From Betaproteobacteria bacterium Ga0077527 (GTDB lineage Bacteria; Pseudomonadota; Gammaproteobacteria; Burkholderiales; SG8-41), in assembly GCA_001464815.1 (NCBI GenBank), contig LNDW01000018.1:124001-188000 (forward strand): a stretch of 64,000 nt of DNA, in the 5' to 3' direction. Within the stretch, counting starts at the first letter, position 1, and every line of letters starts with the position of its first letter. This document shows, piece after piece, positions 25,194 to 33,371 of the stretch. The notes below the pieces were generated by a model that was not told the DNA's origin, made no database searches, and saw nothing but the letters and a program-made list of their open reading frames with translations. The translations under genes were made by a program, and so were the position numbers.

Positions 25194-26267
25194 AAGCTGG
25201 AAGCGCGGCACCTGGGCAAGACCTGGCTTGCCTCGCGCAAGATCGAATACGGCGAAGGCACGGACCCGATCGAGGTCTGCTTCGAGCGCGGCTGGAGCGA
25301 CGGCCTGCCGGTGACGCCGCCCACCGACGAGCGGGTGATCGCGATGTTGAAGGGCGCAGCGCGCCGGCCCGATGAACTCGTCGGCAACATCCCGCCCAAC
25401 CTCGCGCCGTGCACCATCGAGAAGGTCGCGATCAATGCGGTGATGGCCGGCTGCCGACCGGAATACATGCCGGTGCTGCTGGCGGCGATCGAGGCCGCGC
25501 TGGAGCCGGTGTTCACGCTGCACGGCGTGCTCGCCACCACCTATTTCTCATCGCCGGTGATCATCGTCAACGGCCCGATCACGAAAAAGATCGGCATGAA
25601 CAGCGGCATCAATGCGCTGGGCCAGGGCAACCGCGCCAATGCCACCATCGGACGTGCGCTGAACCTGATCGTGCGCAATGTCGGCGGCGGACGGCCCGGC
25701 GAGATCGACCGTTCGACGCTGGGCGCGCCGAGCAAATACACGCTGTGTTTTGCCGAGGATGAATCCGATCCGGCCTGGCAGCCGCTGGCGCAGGCGCGCG
25801 GCATCGCCCCCGGCAAATCCGCGGTGACGCTGTTCCAGGGCCACGGCCCCGAGGCCTTTGTCGATCAGCGTTCGCGCACGCCCGAGGCGCTGACCCAGTC
25901 CTTTGCCATGTCGCTGGTGAAGATCGGTCATCCCAAGCTGGTGCAGTCGGCGCGTGTCATTGTCGTGCTGTCGCCCGAGCATTACGGCATCTATCGTGAT
26001 GCGGGCTGGGACCGTACGCACATCGAAGCTGCGCTGTATGAAGCGACGATCCGTCCCGGCGCTGAACTGGTGGCCGGCGCCGATGGTGTGGGTGAGGGCA
26101 TCCCCGCGAGCCGCGCCGGCGAGCAGGTGCCGAAATTCCATGAAGATGGCTTGATGGTGGTGCGCGCCGGCGGCGCGGCCGGCCTGTTCTCGGCGATCCT
26201 GCCGGGCTGGCTGGCCGGGCGCAGCCGTACCGAACTGCAACCGGTGACCAAGGAGATCCGAGAATGA
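25185..26267 (+). CDS. Conserved partner protein of UGSC selenoprotein, copy 2
   Basis: A 360-residue homologue of the protein at 923-2035, with GWSDGLPVTPPT (residues 36-47), INAVMAGC, IIVNGP, MNSGINALGQGN and NATIGRALN. GTG 25185 is the only start codon soon after the in-frame TGA at 25158 and has no clear ribosome site, so this domain may be the C-terminal part of a thioredoxin-Sec fusion. It ends in an ATGA overlap with the second UGSC gene, where copy 1 instead follows its UGSC gene. No membrane segment. Function unknown. Confidence 0.8.
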   Translation: MAEKLEARHLGKTWLASRKIEYGEGTDPIEVCFERGWSDGLPVTPPTDERVIAMLKGAARRPDELVGNIPPNLAPCTIEKVAINAVMAGCRPEYMPVLLAAIEAALEPVFTLHGVLATTYFSSPVIIVNGPITKKIGMNSGINALGQGNRANATIGRALNLIVRNVGGGRPGEIDRSTLGAPSKYTLCFAEDESDPAWQPLAQARGIAPGKSAVTLFQGHGPEAFVDQRSRTPEALTQSFAMSLVKIGHPKLVQSARVIVVLSPEHYGIYRDAGWDRTHIEAALYEATIRPGAELVAGADGVGEGIPASRAGEQVPKFHEDGLMVVRAGGAAGLFSAILPGWLAGRSRTELQPVTKEIRE

Positions 26268-26788
26268 CGCTGCCTTACCTGCGGGACCCCACGGCCGAGA
26301 CATCGGCGGTGAAACGCGCGCGCCGTGCGCCGCCGGCCAGCCTCGATGGCCTGACCGTCGGCCTGTTCGATATCGGCAAGACACGCAGCGACGAATTCCT
26401 CAACCGCATCGAGCAACGCCTCACCGAACGCGGCATCCGCAGCAAACGCTTCGGCAAGCCGACCAATGCCAAGGTGGCCTCGGCGGACATCGTCGAGCGC
26501 GTGGTCGCCGAAGCCGACGTGGTGCTGATCGGGCTTTCCGACTGAGGTTCGTGCACGTCGTGCAGTCTGCACGACCTGATGACCTTCGATGCGAAGGGAT
26601 TGCCCGGTGTGTCGATCGTGACTGCCGAGTTCCGTGACGCGGTTGCGGTGCAGAGCCGCGCACTCGGCTTCGAGCCCGCGGTGGTGTATGTTCCGCATCC
26701 GGTGCAGAACCGCAGCGCGGATGAACTGGCGGCAGTGGCCGATGCCGCTCTGCCGCGGGCGCTGGAGCATCTGGTGTCAAAAAAATAG
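26264..26788 (+). CDS. UGSC-family selenoprotein (in-frame TGA at 26543-26545)
   Basis: From ATG 26264 the frame runs 93 codons to TGA 26543-26545, then on in frame to a TAG at 26788, giving 174 residues with Sec94-Gly-Ser-Cys97-Thr-Ser-Cys. It aligns with the first UGSC protein on both sides of the TGA (VGLFDIGKTRSDEFL against LGILDNSKGNADHLL; GSCTSCSLHD against GSCTSWSVHD). It has one more Cys than copy 1, two residues after CTS begins. A hairpin at 26557-26575 fits a SECIS element. Role unknown; a thiol/selenol redox function with the neighbouring thioredoxin is inferred. Confidence 0.9.
26557..26575 (+). promoter_or_regulatory. Candidate bacterial SECIS hairpin of the second UGSC gene
   Basis: GTCGTGC-AGTCT-GCACGAC is a perfect 7-bp stem with a 5-nt loop, 11 nt after the TGA. 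Compared with 689-707, the loop-closing pair changes from G-C to C-G and the loop from AGTGT to AGTCT, so pairing is kept despite change. Confidence 0.8.
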
Positions 26789-26810
26789 TTAATAAAAACA
26801 AATACTTACA
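26786..26810 (+). repeat. Dispersed AT-rich motif, copy e
   Basis: Contains TTAATAAAAACAAATACTTA and overlaps the TAG stop of the second UGSC gene. Confidence 0.5.
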
Positions 26811-26857
26811 ATCAAATTCGTAGTGGCGTCCATGCCCTGCGCCTCTTCGGGAATCCC

Positions 26858-27874
26858 ATGAAAATTCTGGTCTATGGCGCCGGCGCGATCGGCGGATTTT
26901 TTGGCGGCCGGCTGACGCTGGCCGGTGAGGATGTGACGCTGGTCGCGCGCGGCGCGCAGTATGAAGCACTCGCCAGCCGCGGACTGATCCTCGAAGGCCC
27001 GAAGAGCGGCGTGCCCGATCCGGTGAAGGTGCGTGTGTGCAGGCCCGGCGAGGAGCAGGGCCCGTACGACCTGATCTTTGTCACGCTGAAGTCGCAGCAG
27101 ATCGCGCCGGTGGCGCAGCACCTGCGCAGCCTGGTGGCGAAGGATGGCGTGCTGGTGTTTCCGCAGAACGGCCTGCCGTGGTGGTACTTCCAGGGCATCG
27201 AATCGAAATGGCGCGACGCGCCGATCAAGGTGCTCGACCCCGATGGCGTGCTCGCGCGCAGTTTCCCGCCGCAGATGATCATCGGCGGCACCGCGCTGAA
27301 ACCGGCCGACCTCGTGGCACCGGGCCATGTGCGCCTGCCCGACGGCGACACCGACGCACTGGTCATCGGCGAAATCGACAACCGCATCACGCCGCGGCTC
27401 GAAGCGATTGCCGCGATCGCCACCCGCGCCGGCTGGCCGGGCAAGGTGTCGGACGACATCCGCAAGGTGAAGTGGACCAAGCTGCTGTCGAACGCGGTGT
27501 GGAACACGCTGGGTGCGATCACCCAGTCCACCGCGCGCGAGGCCGCCGCTTATCCGGGCACGCGGCCGCTGGCGGTGGCGCTGATGCGCGAAGTGGTCGC
27601 CGTGGCGGGTGCTGCGGGCACCCACCTCGACATCGATGCCGAGGCGCGGGTGGCCGATGCCGCCAAGCGCGCCTCGCTGCCGACCTCAACGCTGCAGGAT
27701 GTGCGTGCCGGCCGTCCGCTGGAAATGGATGCCATCGTCAATGCGGTGCTCGAACTGTCGCGGATGACCGGCACTGCGACGCCGACGCTGGATGTCGTGG
27801 CTGCCTGCGTCAACCTGCTGAATCAGCGCATCAGCGAAGACCGCGTCGCGGTGCGGCCGGTGAAGCTGGCCTAG
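26858..27874 (+). CDS. Ketopantoate reductase family protein (2-dehydropantoate 2-reductase-like)
   Basis: A 338-residue protein with the NADP motif VYGAGAIGGFFGGRL, the NGLPWW segment and the family core VKWTKLLSNAVWNTLGA with the catalytic Lys, then RPLEMDAIVNAV with the conserved Glu. PanE reduces ketopantoate for CoA synthesis; paralogues act on other 2-oxoacids. No other pantothenate gene is present, so a catabolic paralogue is possible. It lies downstream of the UGSC2 gene after 69 bases. Confidence 0.85.
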   Translation: MKILVYGAGAIGGFFGGRLTLAGEDVTLVARGAQYEALASRGLILEGPKSGVPDPVKVRVCRPGEEQGPYDLIFVTLKSQQIAPVAQHLRSLVAKDGVLVFPQNGLPWWYFQGIESKWRDAPIKVLDPDGVLARSFPPQMIIGGTALKPADLVAPGHVRLPDGDTDALVIGEIDNRITPRLEAIAAIATRAGWPGKVSDDIRKVKWTKLLSNAVWNTLGAITQSTAREAAAYPGTRPLAVALMREVVAVAGAAGTHLDIDAEARVADAAKRASLPTSTLQDVRAGRPLEMDAIVNAVLELSRMTGTATPTLDVVAACVNLLNQRISEDRVAVRPVKLA

Positions 27875-27878
27875 CGGA

Positions 27879-28847
27879 TCACAGTATCGCGTCGATGTGC
27901 GCCACCATGCGCTTGCGCATCGCCGCATCCGGTAGCCGGCCGCGGCCGGCGTTCAGGTTGTCGAGCATGTATTCAACCTTGTCGGTGCCGGGGATCACGG
28001 CGTTGACCGCGGGATTGGCGAGCAGGTATTTCAGGAAGAACTGGCCCCAGGTCGTGGCGTCGAATTCGGCGGCCCAGTCCGGCACCGTCCTGCCCTTCAC
28101 CGCACGGAACAGCTGTGCCCGCCCGAAGGGCAGGTTGCACATCAGCGCGGTGCCGGTGTCGGCTGCGGCCGACAGCAGCCGGTCCTCGACGCTGCGCTCG
28201 GCCATCGAATAGTTGACCTGGATGAAGTCGATCTTGTCCTGCCGCATGATTTCGATCAGCCGCTCGTTGGCGCGCGGCTGGTCCTGCGAGTGGGTGACAC
28301 CGATGTAGCGGAACAGGCCCTGCTGTTTCCATTCGCGCACGATGGCGAGCTGTGAGGCGACCATGCCGCGGTCGAGGAAGCCGACGTTGTGCATCAGCAT
28401 CAGGTCGATTTTTGGCGAGTGCAGGCGTTGCTGCGATTGTTTCATCTGCGCGGCAAAGGCCTCGTTGTCGTTGGAGCGCACCTTGGTCGCCAAAAAAACC
28501 CGGTCGCGCAGTTTTGCCGCGGCGAGCAGGTCCCCGACCACTGATTCAGCCGTACCGTAGGACGGCGCGGTGTCGATCATCCGCGCGCCGCCGTCGAGCA
28601 GGGTGCGGATGACTTCGGTGCGTTCGGTGCGTTTTTCGAGGTCGTTGCCGATGTCGAAAATGATCGCGGTGCCCAGCCCGATCACCGGCAGCAGTTCCCC
28701 GCTTTTCGGGATTTTGCGGCTGAGCAGCGGTGCGGGTTTGGCCTGGGCGGCGAGTTGCGGCGCGATGGCGAGTGCGCCAAGGCCGGCGCCGAGTTTGGCG
28801 CCCAGCTTCAGCAGGTCGCGGCGGGTTTTGAAGTGCGGGGATTTCAT
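27879..28847 (-). CDS. Exported aldo/keto reductase, copy 2
   Basis: A 322-residue aldo/keto reductase with a Tat signal (KTRRDLLKLGAKLGAGLGALAIAPQLAAQA). The tetrad is complete: Asp and Tyr in MIDTAPSYGTAES, Lys in FLATKVRS, His in LMLMHNVG. It is related to the AKR at 23494 (shared ending with N-L and RGRLPDAAMRKRM, DAATRKKM). ATG 28847 has an AGGAG site and overlaps the upstream gene by ATGA. Confidence 0.85.
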   Translation of the reverse strand: MKSPHFKTRRDLLKLGAKLGAGLGALAIAPQLAAQAKPAPLLSRKIPKSGELLPVIGLGTAIIFDIGNDLEKRTERTEVIRTLLDGGARMIDTAPSYGTAESVVGDLLAAAKLRDRVFLATKVRSNDNEAFAAQMKQSQQRLHSPKIDLMLMHNVGFLDRGMVASQLAIVREWKQQGLFRYIGVTHSQDQPRANERLIEIMRQDKIDFIQVNYSMAERSVEDRLLSAAADTGTALMCNLPFGRAQLFRAVKGRTVPDWAAEFDATTWGQFFLKYLLANPAVNAVIPGTDKVEYMLDNLNAGRGRLPDAAMRKRMVAHIDAIL

Positions 28848-30160
28848 GGCCTCTCCTTGGTGGATGTCGGATTTGGCGCAGCGCGGTGTTCCTGCTCGCG
28901 CCCCAGCCACAGCGCAAGGCCGAGCCAGGTCGCGGTGACCGGCACCGTGGCCAGCGAGATCGCGCCGAGTTCGAGGCCGAGGCCGCGCAGGCTGTGGAAA
29001 AGCCAGCCGCTGACGGCATCACCGCCACGGAATACAACCAGATCAATCACGCTCTTCGCCTTGTATTTTTCTTCGCGTCCGGCGACGGTGAACAGCACCT
29101 CACGCGCCGGATTCGACAGCGCGAAGTTGGTGGTGCGCTGCAGGGCCTGGAAGGCGATCACCAGCCACAACATCGGTGACAGCCACAGCGTGATGAAACC
29201 GAGCATGAACACCAGTGGCAGCGCCGCCGCCGCGGGACCGGCGCCGAAGCGGCTGATCAGCCGGCCGGTGGCGACAAACTGCACCAGCAGCGTCAGCAGT
29301 CCTGCAGCAAGGTCGATGCTGGCGAAGATGCGGGTGCGCACCGCCGGATCATCGGAGGCGGCCCTGACGATTTCGATCTGCTGGAAATAGAGGAAGGTGC
29401 CGGCCAGCGACAGCAGCGCCACCCAGCCGGCGATGCCGGCGAGGTAGGGCGAGCGCAGCACCAGCTTCAGGCCGTCGAGCCAGCCGCCGCCGATGGGTGC
29501 CGGCGGTGCGGCCGTGGTTTCGGTGGCGGCAAGGCGCGCGGCGCGCAGCGGTCCGGCGGCCTTTTCCAGTCCGGCGGCGCACAGTACGGCGAGTTCGAGC
29601 AGCACCACCGCAACCAGCAACAGATTCGCGGGGCCCACCGTTTGAACCAGCGCGATGGCGATGCTGGGGCCGAGCAACGCGCCGGCCGAACCACCGGCGG
29701 CGATGAAGCCGTAGAGACGTTTGCTTTGTTCAGCGGCATAGAGGTCGGCCATGAACGACCAGAACACCGAGATCGTGAACAGGTTGAATACGCTGATCCA
29801 GACAAAGAACACCCGCGCCACCAGCGCCTTTTCGATGTCGAGCGCGAGCAGCAGCCAGAACAGCAGCAGGTTGACGGTGAAAAAGCGGTAGACCAGCGGA
29901 ATGAAACGCTGCCGAGGCAGCTTGGCGACCACGGCGCCGAACAGCGGCACCGCGGCGAGCATCGCAAAAAAGGTGGCGGTGAACAGCCAGGGCAGGTTGC
30001 GCACGCCGCCGGCGATGCCCATTTCGTCGCGCAGCGGACGCAGCAGGTAGTAGGCGGCGAGCAGGCAGAAAAAATAGGCGAAGGACCAGAGCAGGGCGCG
30101 GGTTTCGCCGGGGCGCAGTGCGACCAGGCGGGACAGCAATCCATTTGCACCGGTGTTCAT
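28844..30160 (-). CDS. ATP/ADP translocase-like NTP/NDP carrier (AAA/MFS superfamily)
   Basis: A 438-residue, 12-span carrier. The opening LWSFAYFFCLLAAYYLLRPLRDEMG and the later FNLFTISVFWSFMADLYAAEQSKRLYGFIAAGGSAGALLGP are hallmarks of the ATP:ADP antiporter family and its free-living relatives. The family exchanges nucleotides in obligate intracellular bacteria; in free-living bacteria the substrate is unknown. It ends in an ATGA overlap with the Tat AKR gene. Confidence 0.8.
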   Translation of the reverse strand: MNTGANGLLSRLVALRPGETRALLWSFAYFFCLLAAYYLLRPLRDEMGIAGGVRNLPWLFTATFFAMLAAVPLFGAVVAKLPRQRFIPLVYRFFTVNLLLFWLLLALDIEKALVARVFFVWISVFNLFTISVFWSFMADLYAAEQSKRLYGFIAAGGSAGALLGPSIAIALVQTVGPANLLLVAVVLLELAVLCAAGLEKAAGPLRAARLAATETTAAPPAPIGGGWLDGLKLVLRSPYLAGIAGWVALLSLAGTFLYFQQIEIVRAASDDPAVRTRIFASIDLAAGLLTLLVQFVATGRLISRFGAGPAAAALPLVFMLGFITLWLSPMLWLVIAFQALQRTTNFALSNPAREVLFTVAGREEKYKAKSVIDLVVFRGGDAVSGWLFHSLRGLGLELGAISLATVPVTATWLGLALWLGREQEHRAAPNPTSTKERP

Positions 30161-30375
30161 CGGCGTTGCTGGCGGGTGGTTGCAGGCATGATTTGAGTCT
30201 AGCAGAGGGGTATGGATAAGAGCGGGTCAAGCGGGGTGCCATCCTTGCCCGCGGGCGGCGGTGCCGGGGTACAATATGCGGAATAATTCTGTGCCACCGG
30301 CAGCCGTTCTAGATTCGCTTTCAATATTGCCGCTGAGTGCACATTCGTGACCACAAAAATCCGGAGGGGCTGCTG

Positions 30376-31350
30376 ATGCGTATACGTCAATGGGCGTGTT
30401 TGGGTGTCGCGACCATGGGTATTGCGCTGGTGGTGACTGACGCCCAGGCGCAGGCCTATCCGGCGAAGCCGCTGCGCATCGTGGTGCCTTTTGGCGCGGG
30501 TGGCCCGGCAGACGTTTATGCGCGATTTCTGGCGCAGCAACTGCAGCAGCCGCTGGGCCAGAACGTCATTGTCGAGAACCGGCCCGGTGCCGGCTCGATC
30601 ATCGGCACCGATGTGGTGGCGAAATCGCCGCCCGACGGCTACACGCTGCTGCTGATGTCGAACACCCATACCGTCAACGAATCGCTGATCCCGAAAAAGC
30701 CCTTCACGCTGATGAAGGATTTTGCGCCGGTGGCGCCGATCAATTATTCGGACCTGATCCTGGTGGTGCATCCCTCGCTGCCGGTGCGCAGCGTCGCTGA
30801 ACTGGTCAGGCTGGCGAAGGCCAAGGACAAGGGTTTGAACTACGCTTCATCAGGCAACGGCACGCCGTACCACATGGCCGGTGAATATTTCAAGGCACTG
30901 ATCAAGGCCGACATCGTGCATGTGCCGCACAAGGGCAGCGGCGAGGCGCGCACCAGCGTGCTGAGCGGCCAGGTCGAGATGATGTTCGACGCGGTAACAA
31001 CGATGACCACGCACGCCAAGGCGGGCAAGGTGCGCGCGCTGGCCACCACCGGCATGACGCGCTCGAAAGTCACGCCGGAACTGCCCACCGTGATCGAGGC
31101 CGGCGTCAAGGGCTACGAGGCGACAATCTGGCTGGGCGTGATGGCGCCGGCAGCGACGCCGCGGCCGGTGCTCGACCGACTCAATGCAGAAATCACCAAG
31201 GTCACCACCCGCAGCGATACCGCGGCCAACTGGCAGAAGCAGGGCGCAGAGGCGCTGGTGATGAGCGTCGGCGAATTCGAGAAATACCTGAGCCAGGACA
31301 TCGCCAAATGGGCGCATGTCGTGAAAGTCTCCGGTGCGAAGCCGGATTGA
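30376..31350 (+). CDS. TctC/Bug-family extracytoplasmic solute receptor
   Basis: A 324-residue periplasmic binding protein with a signal peptide (to about residue 25, DAQAQA) and the TctC signatures YPAKPLRIVVPFGAGGPADVYAR, VENRPGAGSIIGTDVVAKSPPDGYTLL and YKG-type HKGSGEAR. ATG 30376 has a GGAGG site; the frame starts earlier. The family binds carboxylates. It precedes two FAH-fold enzyme genes, which suggests delivery of their substrate, but no TctAB lies directly next to it. Confidence 0.9.
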   Translation: MRIRQWACLGVATMGIALVVTDAQAQAYPAKPLRIVVPFGAGGPADVYARFLAQQLQQPLGQNVIVENRPGAGSIIGTDVVAKSPPDGYTLLLMSNTHTVNESLIPKKPFTLMKDFAPVAPINYSDLILVVHPSLPVRSVAELVRLAKAKDKGLNYASSGNGTPYHMAGEYFKALIKADIVHVPHKGSGEARTSVLSGQVEMMFDAVTTMTTHAKAGKVRALATTGMTRSKVTPELPTVIEAGVKGYEATIWLGVMAPAATPRPVLDRLNAEITKVTTRSDTAANWQKQGAEALVMSVGEFEKYLSQDIAKWAHVVKVSGAKPD

Positions 31351-31389
31351 AGCTTTTCCTTATCCCTTCATGAACGAGGAGTTTTTGTC

Positions 31390-32277
31390 ATGCGTCTGGT
31401 GACCTTTTCCGATGCCAAGGGTGCGCGTATCGGCGTGCACGATCCTGAAACCAAAACCATTGTCGACCTGTCGGCATCGACCCGGCTGCCCAAGGAAATG
31501 ACGGCCTTTGTCGCGCTGGGCAAGAAGGGGCTGTCGCGCGCACGCAAGGCGGTCAAGAGCGGTGAGGGACGCATCCCGGCTGACAGCGTGAAACTGCTGG
31601 CGCCTTTTCCGCGGCCGGCGAAGAACATCCTCTGCGTCGGCAAGAACTATCATGACCACGCCAAGGAATTCCACAACAGCGGCTTTGATGCCAGCGCCGG
31701 TGCAAATGCGATTCCCGATGTGCCGATCATGTTCACAAAATGGCCGAACTCGGTAATCGCGCCGGGCGCGGCAATTCCCAGCGCCAACGACTACACCAAT
31801 TCGGTGGATTACGAGGGCGAGCTGACGGTGGTGATCGGCGAGGGCGGGCGCAACATTTCGCAGAAAAACGCCTACAAGCATGTTTACGGCTACACCATCA
31901 TCAACGATGTGACCGCGCGCACGCTGCAGAACCGCCACAAGCAGTGGTTCCTCGGCAAGAGCCTCGACGGTTTCTGCCCGATGGGGCCGTGCATCGTCAC
32001 CTCCGACGAGATCAAGGACGTGACCCAACTGCAGCTGATCACCAAGGTCAACGGCGAGGTACGCCAGAATGCCTTCGTCAGCCAGCTGATTTTCGACATC
32101 CCGCGCCTGATCGAGGATCTGTCGAAGGTGATGACACTGGAGCCGGGCGACCTGATCGCAACCGGCACCTGCGCCGGCGTCGGCATCGGCTTCAATCCGC
32201 CCAAGTATCTGAAGCCGGGTGATCATGTCGCGATCACCATCGAGCCGATCGGCACCCTCGAGAACCCGGTGTCCTGA
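31390..32277 (+). CDS. Fumarylacetoacetate hydrolase-fold protein, first of tandem pair
   Basis: A 295-residue FAH-fold enzyme with ILCVGKNYHDHAKEF, VDYEGELTVVIG (metal-binding acidic residues), GYTIINDVTARTLQ and LEPGDLIATGTCAGVGIG. Members hydrolyse C-C bonds of fumarylpyruvate, acylpyruvates or 2-hydroxymuconate-type intermediates. A good match to 2-keto-4-pentenoate hydratase/acylpyruvase types. It overlaps the next FAH gene by one base (TGATG). Confidence 0.88.
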   Translation: MRLVTFSDAKGARIGVHDPETKTIVDLSASTRLPKEMTAFVALGKKGLSRARKAVKSGEGRIPADSVKLLAPFPRPAKNILCVGKNYHDHAKEFHNSGFDASAGANAIPDVPIMFTKWPNSVIAPGAAIPSANDYTNSVDYEGELTVVIGEGGRNISQKNAYKHVYGYTIINDVTARTLQNRHKQWFLGKSLDGFCPMGPCIVTSDEIKDVTQLQLITKVNGEVRQNAFVSQLIFDIPRLIEDLSKVMTLEPGDLIATGTCAGVGIGFNPPKYLKPGDHVAITIEPIGTLENPVS

Positions 32278-33227
32278 TGCGCCTGGTTCGTTACACGCGC
32301 GGCGGCGCGCTGCGTCTCGGCGCACTCAACGGTGAGTCGGTCATAGACCTGCTCGACGCGGCGCCGCTGGGTACGGCACCGGCGCTGCTTGCCGCGCTGT
32401 CCGACATGACGCGGCTGATTGCCGCGGGTGATGCGGGTTTGAAGGCCGCCCGTGCGGCCGTCGCCAAAGCACCGGACGCGGCACGTACGCCGCTAGCCAA
32501 AGTCAGGCTGCTCTCGCCCATCGTGCCGTCGCTGATCCTGTGCAGCGGCGAAAATTACTGGGACCACCGCGAGGAGAAGCCCGAAGTCACGCGCAAGGAT
32601 CCGGAGTTTTTCCTGAAGACCGGGCTGGGTGTGACCGGGACGGGTGACGATATCGTGCTCGATACCGCGGTGACCAGGAAACTCGATTACGAAACCGAGC
32701 TGCTGATCGTCATCGGCAAACCGGGACGCCACATTCCGGCGGCGAAGGCGCATGAGCACATCTGGGGTTACACCGTGATGAACGACGTCACCGCGCGCGA
32801 CCGCCAGGTCACGCTGCGGCCCGACGGTTCCTCGGTCTATAACCTCGGCCCGGGCAAGAACTTCGACACCTGCGCGCCGATGGGCCCGGCCATCGTCACC
32901 GCGGACGAGATAGACGATGCGCAGAAACTGCAATTGCGCACCACGGTCAACGGCCAGTTACGTCAGAACAACAGCACCGCCAAGATGATCTGGACCTGCG
33001 CGCAGCTGGTCGAGTTTTTCTCGACCTTTGTCACGCTGCAGCCCGGGGTGGTGATTTCCACCGGCACACCCGGTGGCACCGCCTGGGGTTCGGATGCCGA
33101 ACTCGGCGGCAAGAAGCCGATGCGCAAGGATGTGGTCACCGCCAGCGGTTACCTGCAGCCAGGTGACGAGGTGGTCTGCGAGATCGAAGGTGTGGGACGG
33201 CTGGTCAATCGTGTGGTGGCGGGGTGA
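32277..33227 (+). CDS. Fumarylacetoacetate hydrolase-fold protein, second of tandem pair
   Basis: A 316-residue FAH-fold protein paralogous to the preceding one, with LILCSGENYWDHREE, LDYETELLIVIG, GYTVMNDVTARDRQ and VISTGTPGGTAWGS. The metal-binding Glu residues of DYExEL are kept. The pair may form a heteromer or catalyse successive steps of one ring-fission pathway. An AGGAT-type repeat and a TctC gene follow. Confidence 0.87.
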   Translation: MRLVRYTRGGALRLGALNGESVIDLLDAAPLGTAPALLAALSDMTRLIAAGDAGLKAARAAVAKAPDAARTPLAKVRLLSPIVPSLILCSGENYWDHREEKPEVTRKDPEFFLKTGLGVTGTGDDIVLDTAVTRKLDYETELLIVIGKPGRHIPAAKAHEHIWGYTVMNDVTARDRQVTLRPDGSSVYNLGPGKNFDTCAPMGPAIVTADEIDDAQKLQLRTTVNGQLRQNNSTAKMIWTCAQLVEFFSTFVTLQPGVVISTGTPGGTAWGSDAELGGKKPMRKDVVTASGYLQPGDEVVCEIEGVGRLVNRVVAG

Positions 33228-33246
33228 AAGGCAGGAAGCGCAATTA

Positions 33247-33336
33247 ACAGGATTGGCAGGATGTTCAGGATAAAAACCGTTGGAGACGGGGCCCGCATCT
33301 GCTTGCGGGTTATCCTGAATATCCTGTGCATCCTGA
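33247..33336. repeat. AGGAT-type inverted repeat, copy 1
   Basis: ACAGGATTGGCAGGATGTTC, then GGATAA, is mirrored by TTATCCTGAATATCCT and CATCCTG on the right. Such CAGGAT/ATCCTG palindromes recur in betaproteobacterial intergenic DNA. A second copy is at 38260-38340. Confidence 0.6.
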
Positions 33337-33371
33337 AAATATCAGTAGTTAAAAATCCGGAGGGGAGTGTC

